DNA from: Pararge aegeria
Taxonomy: Eukaryota; Arthropoda; Insecta; Lepidoptera; Nymphalidae
Direction: 5' to 3'
DNA: 64,000 bases
Assembly (NCBI RefSeq): GCF_905163445.1
Contig: NC_053187.1
Location: 11,718,001-11,782,000 of the forward strand
The notes below the pieces were generated by a model, which ran no database searches, was not told the origin of the DNA, and saw nothing but the letters and a program-made list of their open reading frames with translations. The translations under genes and the position numbers were made by a program. Below, one piece after another: positions 10,461 to 24,000 of this stretch; position 1 is the stretch's first letter; each line of letters starts with the position of its first letter.

Positions 10461-13400
10461 ATGCTGTAAGTGCGAGACAGATATGTTAAAATATGAACTT
10501 ATATGGTTCCTGGATCGTCTTTTTTGATAGTGTTCAAGCTTCATCCATTTGGATAAAGCCCATACATTAAATTATATAATCCAAACAACGACAGTCACGG
10601 AATAGAAAACAGTCGAGTGTGAGCAACTTTTTTTTCCTACCTATAATATCAAGTAAGAAAATATGCAGGATCACTTTGAGAATTGAATTAGCGCTTGACG
10701 CTGAATGTTTTTTTTTTTGCCCTAGATTATTAAGAGGCGCCGTGTCGCTGCGTGTCCATAACTGCTATAATTTGTTCACGAATCTTTTGTACGTCCTTTG
10801 ATTGCTACCAACATGTTAAACGCACCGCGCCGTTTAGTTCTTTAAGACCTATTAGGGCATGCTATTAAATATTCATCACGCGCGTCATAAGCGGCTCTTA
10901 AACCAGCCAGTTCAGTCAAAAATACTTGCAAGCAATTAACCTCTGCTGCCCTTAAAATGTCTAGGAACAGTTAGCGCGTAGAGCTCTGTTTGCATACTGA
11001 GTGACAATAGGTGAAATGGTTTAGGAAAATCGTGTCCCGGTGCGGTGGACTGTGAACACATGTAAATGAAGGACGAAGCAGCATTGTATTCATAAGCACA
11101 AACAAAACGCCCGTGTCGCTGTCTGAACCATATGTTTAAGTTTGTATGTAGGTAAATAAATTTAGAGGTTAGGATTCTTTCTTACACTGAAAATAATTTC
11201 TAATAGATAAAAATGCTATCAACATGTGTGGTCACTGTGTAATTGTTTTTTCTAAATGCGCGCTGCTTTAAAATAAGCGTCAAATTTCAACTCTTGCCGA
11301 ATAAGAGTGTCGACATATAAAGAAAAGATTTATTGTTGTTAGTGGTCATGAATAAAATAGTGGATTCATGTGTGGATACCAAGTGGTGGCACGTGCGAGT
11401 TCGAAGCTAATCAACTGTGTATCTCGGAACTCAGAGATGCATGATGTGATAACAGAATGTTGTGAATCAATCTTGGAATCGTTAGCTGCTATCAGACATC
11501 AGTGCTTAAATTGTGAGAGGAATGTGGATAGACAATTTTAACTAAACGCGCACTAGCTTTTACCCGCGGTTTGCCTCTTGTTGCTAACCGCGTATTATCT
11601 ATCGTTCCACCATGAACCGTTCTCTTTTCTTGGATGTTCTTTTCTGTAGCCCAAACAAGTATGCAAAATTTCATAATGGTACTTATGTAGTTAAAAGGAT
11701 TGCGAAAGGAAATTTAAATAGACAAGCAAACAAACTAACATACGCAGAAGTATTATAAGAAACCTCTTAAGAAATTAGTAGATTCAGAATGGAATCAATG
11801 CCATAGCAAGGCCCCCCTATCTTTCGCCTTTAGCTTAATGAATAGCATTGTCTTGTAAAGAAACTTAACTGTTCATTCAGATAATGCTATTACAATATAT
11901 CTATTGAAAAATTCTTGTCGAAATGCCTTCCTCTTGTTATAATATTCACAATTGACCGTTAAAACATACGCCCACTCGACGTAAGGCGATAATGATCTTA
12001 AAATCGGCGTAGGTTGTATTTATTGAATATGACGGTCTTTAACAATGGACGCGCTTCGCATAATTCTGTTTTATGGTGTATCTTGCAATTTATGAAACTA
12101 TTATCGCCATGCAAGTACATAGATGTTATACATTCACAAATTGATTATTTAATAAATATCTATTTACCTGGAAGCGGCGATAGCCCAGTGTGTAGGACTT
12201 TACTTTCGGGGCCGAGTTGGAACCTCAGCACACACCTCTTACTTTTCTAAGTTATGGGCTGTTTAATCAATTAAAATACTACTTGCTTCGGCAAAGAAAA
12301 CATCGTGAAAAAACCTGCATTCCTGAGAGTTCTCCATAATTTTCCCAAAGGTGTTATGAATCCACCAATCCGCAAAGGGACTACAGCTTTAAGCCCTTCT
12401 CATTATGAGAGGATACCCGTGCCATGAAAAGCCGGTAATGGGTTGATGTCATGATGATGAATACCTATTTGGAGTATTTGGTAAAAGAAAAATTCTACTC
12501 ATGTATTTAATCGCGATTCAATCTACAAAAAGCCATTTTGTTATTATTTTAGAAAAGCTGCTGCGCAAATTATACATTTTTGAATCAATAATAGGAATAT
12601 ATTATGAGACAAATTCTGATAGATCATAGATCACAAAGTTGTCCAATGTAAGCTATTAAAGTTGAAAATTAGTTGGCGGCGCAATCAGTAAATATATTTT
12701 AGAAGCTATTACATTTTACCACTTTCCCAGTGTATTCGTACCAATCGTTCGTGATAATACTTTTTATTAATCTAGCAGCTGTGGACCTAAACAACAACAG
12801 TAAATAGAAACACTTTGTTAATTTGTTTCACTGGTACTCAAAATAGGTACATCACAAGAAACGATATACCTGCTTTAATTATAATGGCAAAACTTCCGAT
12901 AGGACACGCACTGGCTTATTTTGCTATTGTTATTTCAATGAAACTTAAGTTTTGTTTATTTTTAGTTAGAGGTATCGTGAAATTACATATTTAATTTATG
13001 TAGTATGTATTTAAGTAGTTTATTTTTAGGGATAGGTAACGTAACAATACATAGTGATTGCATTAGTTACTTATCCCATATTATACTCAGTCAAACAATT
13101 TGCATTATGGACTGAACTCGACGGGATATTCATTCTTAGATAACATTCGCGAAAGCGTTTGTCACTCAAACATATATTTGGTTCACAAACAAGACAAATG
13201 AATAAGTAGGTAGTAAAACCGAATTCTTAATGTTGTGCTCGCAAAATAAACTTTGGTTCGCGAAAGAATGCACGTTCGTTCAAATTTAAAAGTGAGTATA
13301 TCCGTCTGTATCGACTCTATCACTGGTTTGGAAGACAGATTCTACGGAGATTGAGACGTAAGAAGCTCGTTAACCTACAATTGAATTTACTTTTACAACC

Positions 13401-15070
13401 AAACTAACTTTTGTGTACTTACCAATGGTTAAAAGTATTAATTCTATTACTTAACAATTGTTATGTTTGCAGTGATTTTATGACGTCCGCATATCTGATT
13501 AGATTATTATAAAACTTAGGGATTAACTACTTAGCTCTACCACTTAAAATTTATAAAAATACCTGCTTACTTTGAATTGCTAACGTCCTTTTTGGAGTCA
13601 GCTGAAAGTAGTTTTAAGTAGCTATTATATAAAGTACATTAATACTTCGTGAGTTACATTATCATAAACGATAACTTTGTAGCTTCCGTGCCTTATTCGA
13701 CGACGCGACGACGCGACGCGCGACGTATCGTTGAATAAGGTTGACACACTGTATCGGTTTCCTCAATAGTTACCTATTTATATTATAATTAAAGTTCAAC
13801 CTTGTTTTTTAACAGACTTCAAAAGAAGGTGGTTATTAATTAGGTGGATTTGCAAAATTTTTGTTCCAAATGGGTTTATTCTGAAATAAATAGCATACCT
13901 ATAGATCACATGAAAAGTTTCAGACACAGATAAAGGAACGCTTCAAAGTACAGCAAATTACCCGGATTTTAGACTATAACATTTTCTTTCAATGATCTAT
14001 CCATAACATTTTTCTCCCAATCACTTAACATAACGCCTTTACCTACACTCCAAAGTTTTACGGAGTGACCGAAAAAAAAAACATTTTCTATCAATGCATC
14101 ATGCAATGCAATCGTAGTTGCATATTTATTCGCGAAATCTAAAATTCTAGGGTAAAAAATATTAACTTCTTAGTTGGTATAACATTCATTTCCCAAGTTT
14201 AAAGTGAAGGTATGTATATTTTCTAACTTGTAAAAACATGATAAAAGCATTTACAGGTTGATTTGTTTGCGACCTTCTTTATATAGAGATATAGAGCCCT
14301 CTTAGTGTACCTAACATGTTTATTTATTTTTGAATAACGTTAATATCTCTTTACGGAGTTGTTGAATTCTGACATTTGGCCCGCCATATTTAATTACAGA
14401 TTTACGCTAACGGGTATGTGGCGTTAGATAAAATGAAACCACACTAAGGGTAGGTACTGTTATATGAAACTAAAGGAAAATAAAGTTTGGACTAGTAGTA
14501 GTAATGCATTTTTACAAGCCACCTGGTTTAACGTTAGGTGCGGGATAAGAAGAACGAATAAGTATTTTCTGGAAAATCCGCACTCCAGTCCTACCCTTGG
14601 TTCTCATAATTTATTTCCTATGGAAAAACGTATGTTATATTCGAGGCCACTACATGATAAACATCATCTAAGTATCGCCCGCACGTTTAGCATTTCGTCA
14701 TGACATTTCTTTCAATACATCACGCCTGCTTAACGATAATAAATGGGCCGATGTAATAAAATATCTCATCGGGGGGTGCTAAAGCAATAGATTTGTGATT
14801 TGCCTTAATCAATGGGGGCGGTCGACGCATTTGAGTCTATACGAAATACGAGAGGTCAAATTTATGTAGGTATACACGCGTGCGCAGACAGATTTTTAAG
14901 CATCTGTCCCCCTTAATTCGGATTTACACCGCCATTGATTTCATTTTACGATAACATTCATTGTCTAAATAGGAAGGGCATATTGGCAGGGTATTATGGC
15001 ATTGAATTCTGCCAGATTATGGTTCTTTTTGTGGCTTAACAGCATAGTTTCATGTTTCCTTTTTTTTCAG
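10461..15070. other. No gene recognised upstream of the visible GOPC exons
   Basis: Apart from the SINE at 12167-12470 it holds a CGACG-rich simple patch flanked by inverted CCTTATTC/GAATAAGG (13691-13740) and a common repeat starting AACAGACTTCAAAAGAAGG near 13813. The missing GOPC N-terminal exons were looked for here and not found. Confidence 0.45.
12167..12470 (+). mobile_element. tRNA-derived SINE, family A
   Basis: It has a tRNA-like head (GATAGCCCAGTGTGTAGGAC), then CACACACCTCTTACTTTTCTAAG, a middle with AAACATCGTGAAAAAACCTGCATTCC, and the tail GGGTTGATGTCATGATGATG. The layout matches the full copies at 42523 and 46783. This copy is diverged, with its B-box region altered to GAGTTGGAACCTCA. 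It lies upstream of the visible GOPC exons. Confidence 0.75.
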
Positions 15071-18000
15071 GCGGAGCTTGTAGATATGAGGGCGGAATTA
15101 GTGCAGGCTCGGGCCGCAGGTAAAGGTAAGCAATTATACTCAGTTTAATTTCGCTTCATTTTACTAAAGATAAAAATATAGATAAAATAGATTAAAAACG
15201 ATGAATGTCAAAATCTTATGCCTACTTAAACTACTTTAGGTGAGATTATCTAATGGTACCTATGGTATGATGCAGTCTAAGACGGTAGCAAAAGCGTCTC
15301 TGTCGGTAGGGTGCAGTGGCGTGCACTTCATACATGCACCTAATATTTTCAAATAACTGGCTAGGGAAGAGGATTTTTCCATTTTATGCCATTTTACTTC
15401 TTTATGCTTACCCTGGTCTAAATTCCTGTGCACGCCACTGGTAGGGTGGTAACTACTAACTAGCCCACCACCAGAGCAGACCGAGAAAATTCTAAAATTA
15501 TAAATTACAATTTTCCCTTGTGATGAACGCTTACCGCTACGGAAGGTAGACAAAACTGTATATTTACAAATTTATTTTGAGTGAAATTGTAATTTAACCG
15601 CCTTTATATCGTGTCAGGTGGGTGCCAGGATGGCGGAGATGTGGCGGGCAACGTGCCTGATGCGGCGCGTGCACGTGCGGAGGCCGCGCAGCTCGCTCGA
15701 GAAAATGTTGCACTTAGGGAAACTGTACTTGTGCTGCACTCCGAGCTTTTTGGAGCAAGGTACAGGCTGTATACAGCTTACTAATACAAGAAACAAGGTG
15801 TCATCAAATTATCATCGTCATATCAACCCATTACCGGCCTACTATAGGGCACGGGTATCCTTCCGTCAGGTGCCGATTATTGAACTTATTCTTTTTATTC
15901 ACTTTATTGCACAACCAACAAAAAAAAACAGGTTTACAAAAGACGTACTTAATGTTAAAATATTTTCTACCAGTCACGAAAAACAGTACCAGTGCGAGAA
16001 AAACGAGTGTGTGTGTGATAAAAACTTCAGGAAGCAAAATCACATGCAAAATACATAAATATATGTATGTCTCTAAAGGTCGGTTCTATCGCTATTGGGT
16101 AATGTAGATACTTTAAGAGGATGATACTAGATTGAGAAAGAATAATGCAAGTATCTTATAATGAATAAATGTCGAAATTAAATTCAATATTTTTTATATT
16201 GTCACAGATTAGCGACAAAGTACCTAGATAAAGAACTCGCCGGAAGAATACAACAATTACAGCTATTAGGAAGTGATATGCGCGCAGAACTGAGAGATTC
16301 TCTCTGGGCTCAGGTAAGTGGTAATTATTTAAAATAACAGACTACCTACTACTTTTAGCGCGTGTATTCTGACATGCAAGTGACGTAGTTACGTCTTGGT
16401 TCTGCCCTAAGGCTCGTTATGATGACAGCAGAAAACTCGCGCAACATGTTCATTTTGTAATTATGGCGCAGATATGACGGATGTGATGTGCTTCTTATCG
16501 TCGCAGTAGATACACGCTGAATGTCGGGTATAGCAATATATCCTTTGAATTCTAAACTATGTTGCGCTGACCAGAGAGGATACAAACACTACGTGCTTAC
16601 TTGGCACTCTTTAGGTACATAATTTTCCTCAATGCCTGTCGTGAGTTTCTTTAGCCGCGGTTCGCATTTACAGACTCGATGTTTCTTCGATTAGTCCGCG
16701 GTTTTGTAGAAAGGAACATGGTAATCGATCAATTATCATCTCATATTATGAATAAATTTTATTAAGTCGTGGGATTAATAAGTTAATTGAAAAATCTCAT
16801 TAAAGTATAATTAGATTATAAAACTTTACGTAAAATGTTATTTGGTAAGCTCATCCGATAAACTACCGCCATGCTTTCTTCTTTCTTCTGCCGCCCAGCA
16901 GCATTCCTATGTTCCGGTGTAATTACTGGAACATGAGGTTTAACAACTGCACCTTATTTTGATGTAGGTACACAGAGCGCCTCCTTGTTGGACTTGTTTC
17001 TAGCATACACTGCAAAGTGTCTCCGTTAATAGGCAATGGCTTCTCACTTATTTTGTTGGCCATCTGCGCGGTCCGTCAAATGCTATTGATAAAAAATATA
17101 TTATATTTTTTCTACAATATTCAGGATCTCAAGTCAAGCATTTTTGTATTAGGTGGAAGCAGAGATCCTCCTGCAGCGGCACAAAACTCTGGTGCGCGTG
17201 TGCCGTGGTCTAGCACCGCGCGCTCCTCGCCCCTTGCACACGACGCGTGCGCCGCCCGCCCCGCGCACCGTGCGCGTGCGCCGCTCCCCGCACCTTGGCC
17301 TCGGCATCTCTGTCACCGTAACTATAAATTCTAATGATTTCCTGTTATGATTGTGACAAATTCCTCCCCCTCGATCTCTAGTCCCAAAATAGGGAAGAAT
17401 CAAAAGAAGAACAGTGAATTTGTGTGACCTTCACACAAATAGAAAACCGCAGCACATAAGATTGGAAAAGTCTCTGCAAAAGGAACTCGAATGGCCGTGC
17501 GGTATTTACGGCCCACGGATATAAACCATCTACATCCATCCACCGGTCTTGATCGGAATTGCCGGCATCTCTACGTACGCGTTAGAAGAACTTAAGATTG
17601 TAACATGACCATTAAGTATGTGATGTGGCTTTTTTTTTTAAGTTTTTAATAATTGGATTACGTATAAATTTAATTTTTTTATACGTCTTGTTTTATCTTA
17701 ATTCACACACAATTAAGAACATAACTTGTGACGTATGGTGACGGCAGATCAGAATATAGTTTCAACCACCCAGTTTCAGTTCTTCCCGCGGGTGTCGTTA
17801 GAGGTGACTATGGGAATATAAAAAAGAACGGGCAGCAGCGTTATCTGTGCATCTGTACCATCTACTGCAATCACCTACCCGCCTGTCCAGTGTGGTGATT
17901 ATGGGCAAATCCTCCAGTTGGGAGAGGCCTTTAGTCCAGAAGTGGACTGTATGAATGAATAATAATAATAATAATTGTCTTTATTGTGTCTCATTTACAA

Positions 18001-21000
18001 TGGATTCTTATAATCTAAGGAACGGTAACAACTGTGTTAGTTAGATACTGTGCAGCTATGAACGCCCACCTCCGGTTTGCTACAAAAAGACTAAAACAAA
18101 GAAAAATTAAAATATTACAACTAAAACAATACAATTTCAATGAATTAATGAATATACTTTTATTGCACACCACAAAATGTACATAAAAAAAGAAAAGTAT
18201 AACAAAACAACGTATACAATTGGCGGCCTTATCGCTTCATAGCGATTTCTTTCAAGCAACAAATGGCGAAGATAAAAAATACAGAAAATAGTAAGGTGGT
18301 GCATATATACATATAGCCATAAAATAACTATTTCATACTTATCCTGACTGTACTATACACTGACTGTACTTATAAATTGTAATAGGTTGTTGATGATGAT
18401 GAATAAAATAACTTTAGGAGATAGATAAATAAATATACTACCATAATACACACACCGCCATCTAGCCCCAAAGCAAGCGTAGCCTGTGGTATGGGTGCTA
18501 AGATGACTGATGAATATATTTCCAATGAATTAATATACATAAATACTGATAAAATACATATAAACACCCAGACACTGAAAAACATTCCTTTTCATCACAC
18601 AAACATTTTCCAGTTGTGGGAATCCAACCCACGGCCTTTGACTCAGAAAGCAGGGTCGCTGCCCACTGCGCCAATCGGCCGTCAAATGAAGGAAAGGCGT
18701 GAGGAAATTCGTTCATGAGGAGAATCACCGTTTTTCTAAATATTTTTAATAATCTTTACCCAGGGAGGTCGTGAACACGGCGTACCTATTCTCATCTCGG
18801 AGCTGGAGGCGGGCGGGCCGGCTGCGTTGACGGGCGCCCTTTACGTGGGCGACGCTATCCTCGCCATTAATGACCTCGACCTCACGCAGGTTATTCATTT
18901 TTAATCTATTGTATTTCCCTCTAACGACGTTTTACTAAACGCGTTCCAGTATTTACATTTAAAACATGCAGCAAGTTGAAGTGCGACAAAACACTGTGTA
19001 AGTATTCCGACGTTACGCAACTTATTTTAAATAAAGTCAAGCCAACTATGGCAACCTAAACTAATAGAAATCAATAATAGTTTGTAAACAAAGTTAGTTA
19101 TGACGTAAAAAACGAAAGGAGTATTATTTTCGTTTTTATAAACTAGAATTAATGTTTCTTTACTATTTACGGAACCTTAAGTGTTTGGATCTATGTCACG
19201 CATTTGACTTTTTTATTTCTAGTTAAACATACTCGAGGCTCTGAATAATCTGATAGTAAATAGGGTCTATATTAAATTTTCACATTGATAACAATATTTT
19301 TGACCCATTTTCGTATTTGGAACCTGCAGGCTTGTCATAAAGAAGCAGTTCAGGCGCTCCAGAGCGTCAAAGGAGATTGCGCCCTTTGTGTTCAGTTCAT
19401 TGCTACAGACGACGATGACCGCCTATCCGAAGACAATTACAGGTATTTTTTATTTATATTTTTATAAGTTAGTCACTCAGCGTACCAAATTGTAAAAACA
19501 TCGTTATTTGTACTGATTTTACAAACCACGCTCATTATTTATCTTTTAGATCGTGGTTGCTATACAAGTGATACATTTCTTAATGACAAGGTAGCTTGGA
19601 ACACAGCTCGGCTATCATCTCCCGCAACCTTAATATTGCAAATGTTGACATTGCAAAAAAATAACTGCTGAGTTTCTTGTATGTTCGAACCGGTATTAGA
19701 GTCATTAGAAACATTAAACTTGAGGTCAAATCCAAAGTCCTTATGGAGTAGGCCTTCTTAAAATACATAATACTCCGAAACAATTACAGTTGGACTAATA
19801 TTATCCTAGTATAACTTTTTCTACTACTGAGAAATAGTAATAATATGAGCACTTCTAGGCGATCGTAATTATTGCCAAATGCGACGCAAGTATGTCAAAT
19901 ATGTCAAAGCCTGCAAAATTCTCATGCTGATATACCCGTGAAAACTGCCCTCTATTCGCGGATATTCTAATTTTCGGTCGTAAAGTAAAAAATTTGGTGT
20001 CTCTGTACTCCGCGAGTGCTGAGGGCGCGATTTACGTGGGCGACGCTATCCTCGACATTGAAGACCTCGATTTCACGCAGGTTTATTCATTTTGACTCCA
20101 TATTTTTTCCTTTCTTACCATCCCTGCTTTCCAGACGATTTTTATCTTCGCTCCTTTATTGCTTAGTTACCTGCCTATGCTATACCTACTTGATCCATCT
20201 TAGTTTCGCGAATTTAACCATCAGCGATGATGATTGATTAAATATTGAGAATTTAATCAATTCAAAACCAAAATAACAGTTTCCCTGACCGGTATCGGCC
20301 ATGGTGGTGAATCTCCAGAGAGATTTTCCAACTACTTTATATTGCAGTGCATAAGTGTGTGCGCAAACACAGTTGCAGTCTCTGTTCACGCACTCTAATA
20401 GTCCTATGGGACGGCAGATACGGTACGACCTTAAATAATTCAAGCGCTGGACCTATAGCTTAACTTGCTCTCTGAGCCACGGGGGTCAAATCACCGCCAA
20501 CTTCCAAACCCAGACCCTCGTGGTATGCTGACGAATATGCTAACCACAATACCAACGAGGCCAGGATGATTATAATATTTTGTTGTTGTGCTTGTGTGCA
20601 TTCGCCAATATTAACCCTTAGCGTTTATTATTAAAAATCACGATGTTTTTCAAGTTATCAAATAAGCAATACATAGTAAAATGGTTTGTATGAAATAACC
20701 GAAAAAATCGGAGAGGTTTGTCTTCGGTGTCTATCTGCAAGATTACCTTGGTATTTTCGTAAAGAAAGAAAGAAGAAAAAACCAACTGTGAGAGTGTTAT
20801 TCAAAATGTCGTTGCTGACCTTGGCATATTCTTTATAGATTTCCCCTATATCCTGAAGATGGGGAAGTATACGAAGAGGAACCCGACGCGTCAGGCGCTA
20901 CACCCACCGCTCCTCGCACTCCGGACTACAATCACCAGTAAGTAGAATTTAATATGGAATGCGGAACCGGAACAAAAGTTTCTTTTTTTTAAATTTAATT

Positions 21001-24000
21001 CCATCAATTGACGCAGTCTTAAGATGGAAGTAGATGTTATAAGTCGTACCCCTAATCGGTTTCTACACGATATCGTACCAGCTAAATTGCTTGGCGACAC
21101 GTTTTTATCGGTAGGGTTATAACCAGCCGCGGCCCAAGAACATCATAATAATAATAAATCCCAAAAGGCCCCTGCCCCGGACCTCGCACTTATAAGACAG
21201 CGCTTACCACTGCGGCAACCAGCTACCAGTTCGTCAATAAGTTTATAAATCGGTCAGAATGATGTATTAAATTTAAATAAATATTAATTGAATTTGTTGT
21301 CAACAGCGCCTCGGGCAGTGAGTGCGGTGAAGATGGTCCGTACGGTGTGCGGGGTGAGGCAGGGGAGTACGATAACCGTGGCGAAAACGGGGTGTACGGA
21401 ATGCGGATGGAGGGAGGTCCGTACGGCGTGCGTGGTGAAGTCGGGATGTACGACGCGTATGATGTGCGGGCAGAAGCCTACGGTGTTCAGAACGAGGGGG
21501 TGGAGGTCGTAGGATCGCACTACGCCGACTACAATAACATTAACAACCTCTCCATACTTGATATGGACGATGACTCCATCAAAATAGAAGCTCGACTAGA
21601 GGTATGGACAATTGCGAATATTATATTATTGTTGTAGCATGAATTGGAAGGCAGGACTGGTGAGCCGGTGAGACTCGACCAATCCGATTGGTTTCATTTA
21701 CTTTGCTGATGGCAACCATCTTAGTGATTGATTTCCCTTCCTCTCTCTTTATGGGATTATCAACAGTTTTGTTCACAGTGTAAATGACCAGTATAGGCTA
21801 GCCACGGCGGGTGGGTTAAATAGAATATCGTTACATAAAAAGAAAACCTTAGGATATACAGTGTTTTCTAGCATGTATGATGTTCACACGAATGTTAAAA
21901 ATTTGCTTGTCACCGTTGTAGCATCATTGCGTGTATAGATGGCGCCAGTGTCAGCAGTTTCGGGCTCGTCGACATCGCCACGCTCTACTCCCGTGCACTC
22001 TAGAACTTCCCTGAAGAAGAAACGTAAGCCACAGGTCAGTTGCTTGCAAATAAAAAAAAATAAGCGTCTAGGTAATTTATATAGTGATGAGTGTGTATGT
22101 ATATGGCTAAGAACAGTTCCGCGAGTTGGGTCTTAACAATAGATTTAATTTGCTACTTGAGAACGGATTATTATAGGTCTTAGCTTTATGTCCTTCTGTG
22201 TTCGGTATTATTTTATCTCTTGCGTGTAATAAATAGTTTTTTTTTTTTGGTCACCACCTTTAGTCGTATAATTCGTCTTAAAACGTTTGAATAAAACAAC
22301 AGCGTGCTACATCCAAATTGTTTCAGCGTTACAGTAGCCGTTATTATTTTATCAATCCAATAGCAAAAGTTCATAAAAGTTACAAGCGAACTTATTATTA
22401 CCACATCTATAAATAAATTTTTTTTTTTTTCTTTATTTGGTTTACCAACAACTTTACATTTCAAAAAAAACAATTTAAACTAGCTTATACAGTATGAAGA
22501 CAAAATGTTCAGCTACGTATAGGTAAACACCGCATGCAATAAATAGTGCTAAACAAGCTTACAACTTCACAAACAAGATAGAAGTATATCCAGTGTAGGC
22601 AATGTATAAAATTTCAATTATTGACAAAAAGACTCCACACACTAGTTAACTTGTATTGCAGAGACCTTTGGTTGCCTGATAAATTATATCTCGAGGACTA
22701 GGCGGTAAAAGTCATCACCTATCCATTGCCGGCTCACTACAGGGTATATATATATATACGGGGCTCCTCTCAGAATGAGAAAGATTTAGGCCGCAGTCGG
22801 GGGTAAAAGTAATAAATAAGTGTTAATTATAAAAAATACTGGGCGAGTGAACAGTTAAAGTTATTTTAGGACGTGTGAATAAATGTGATTTTATATGATT
22901 TCTATATGATTCTTTAATTATTATGTTTGGCTTATGACCTGTTTGTTCTAATATGTTATCCCTGTAAATAAGGATGGATACATTTAATTTTTAATTTGAT
23001 GATTTTGGATTAGATTGATCGATTTCCATCGAACTTTATATAATGTAATTTTGGTTATTATAACTTGCTAGTGGTGAGTGCGGTCGACTTAATGTGCTTT
23101 CCACTGCATTTTAACCTCCCTCGGCACCTATCCTGTAAATAATGTGTACCTGTATTACATATTTGTGCTGTCGCAAATAATTTACTCTCAGATCACAGAT
23201 CGCGCTGTATTTGTAAGTCGATTACTCAACCTAATTAGACCACACCACTCTCTTATTAGTGCAACATTACAATTTTTCAATTAGCTCTTCTAGTCACGTC
23301 GGAAATCATGGCCTACACTTTCTGCGCAATCACTGTCTAAACATACATTCTGTGTCGTTGTTTGTTAGATTTTTTTTCTATAGTCATAAATGGCGGACCA
23401 AGAATATGGCCTAATGGTAAGTGGAAAACCATCGCTTATAAACAGAGCAACACTTCATAGGGAATGCAAGCAGAACGTCCTGAAACATGCCGCCCTGTGG
23501 CCATCCATTTGAGGCGTTGATGTTAAGCCTCGTGTGTCTGTAATTACACCGGAAACGCCCTTCAGACCGGAACCCAACATTGCCCTTCTACCACTCAAAA
23601 TTAAATTAAATCTTTATTGGTTAGGATTGGCGCACTAAAGGGGCTTACTGTGCGGTCTCGGACGCACAGTCGTCGGACGATCCGCGTGACAAATCCGACA
23701 CGCCGAATCATCAGCCCGACCTCCCGAATCACCGGCCCGATCCACCTAATCACAGGCCCGACCTACCCAATCATTGGCCTGAATCATTAAATCATCGATC
23801 TGATTTAGCCAATCATCGGCCAGAGACCAACGATAGCGGTAAGTTAATATTTTTATTCTTGTAAAATGTAATTTAGAAACGAATGAGTTTTTAGTTGGAT
23901 ATAAGTTATAACCTTCTAGGTGACATTTGTTAATTAAGGGTCGGTATAAGCTATTTTTTTCCCCCAATTAGCGTAATTAATAATAATAAGTGGTGAACCC

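Noticed and set aside
15618..16058. 146-codon plus-strand frame as an independent gene
   Set aside because: It is the wrong frame of GOPC exon 2 running into an intron; the correct frame gives the coiled-coil motif.
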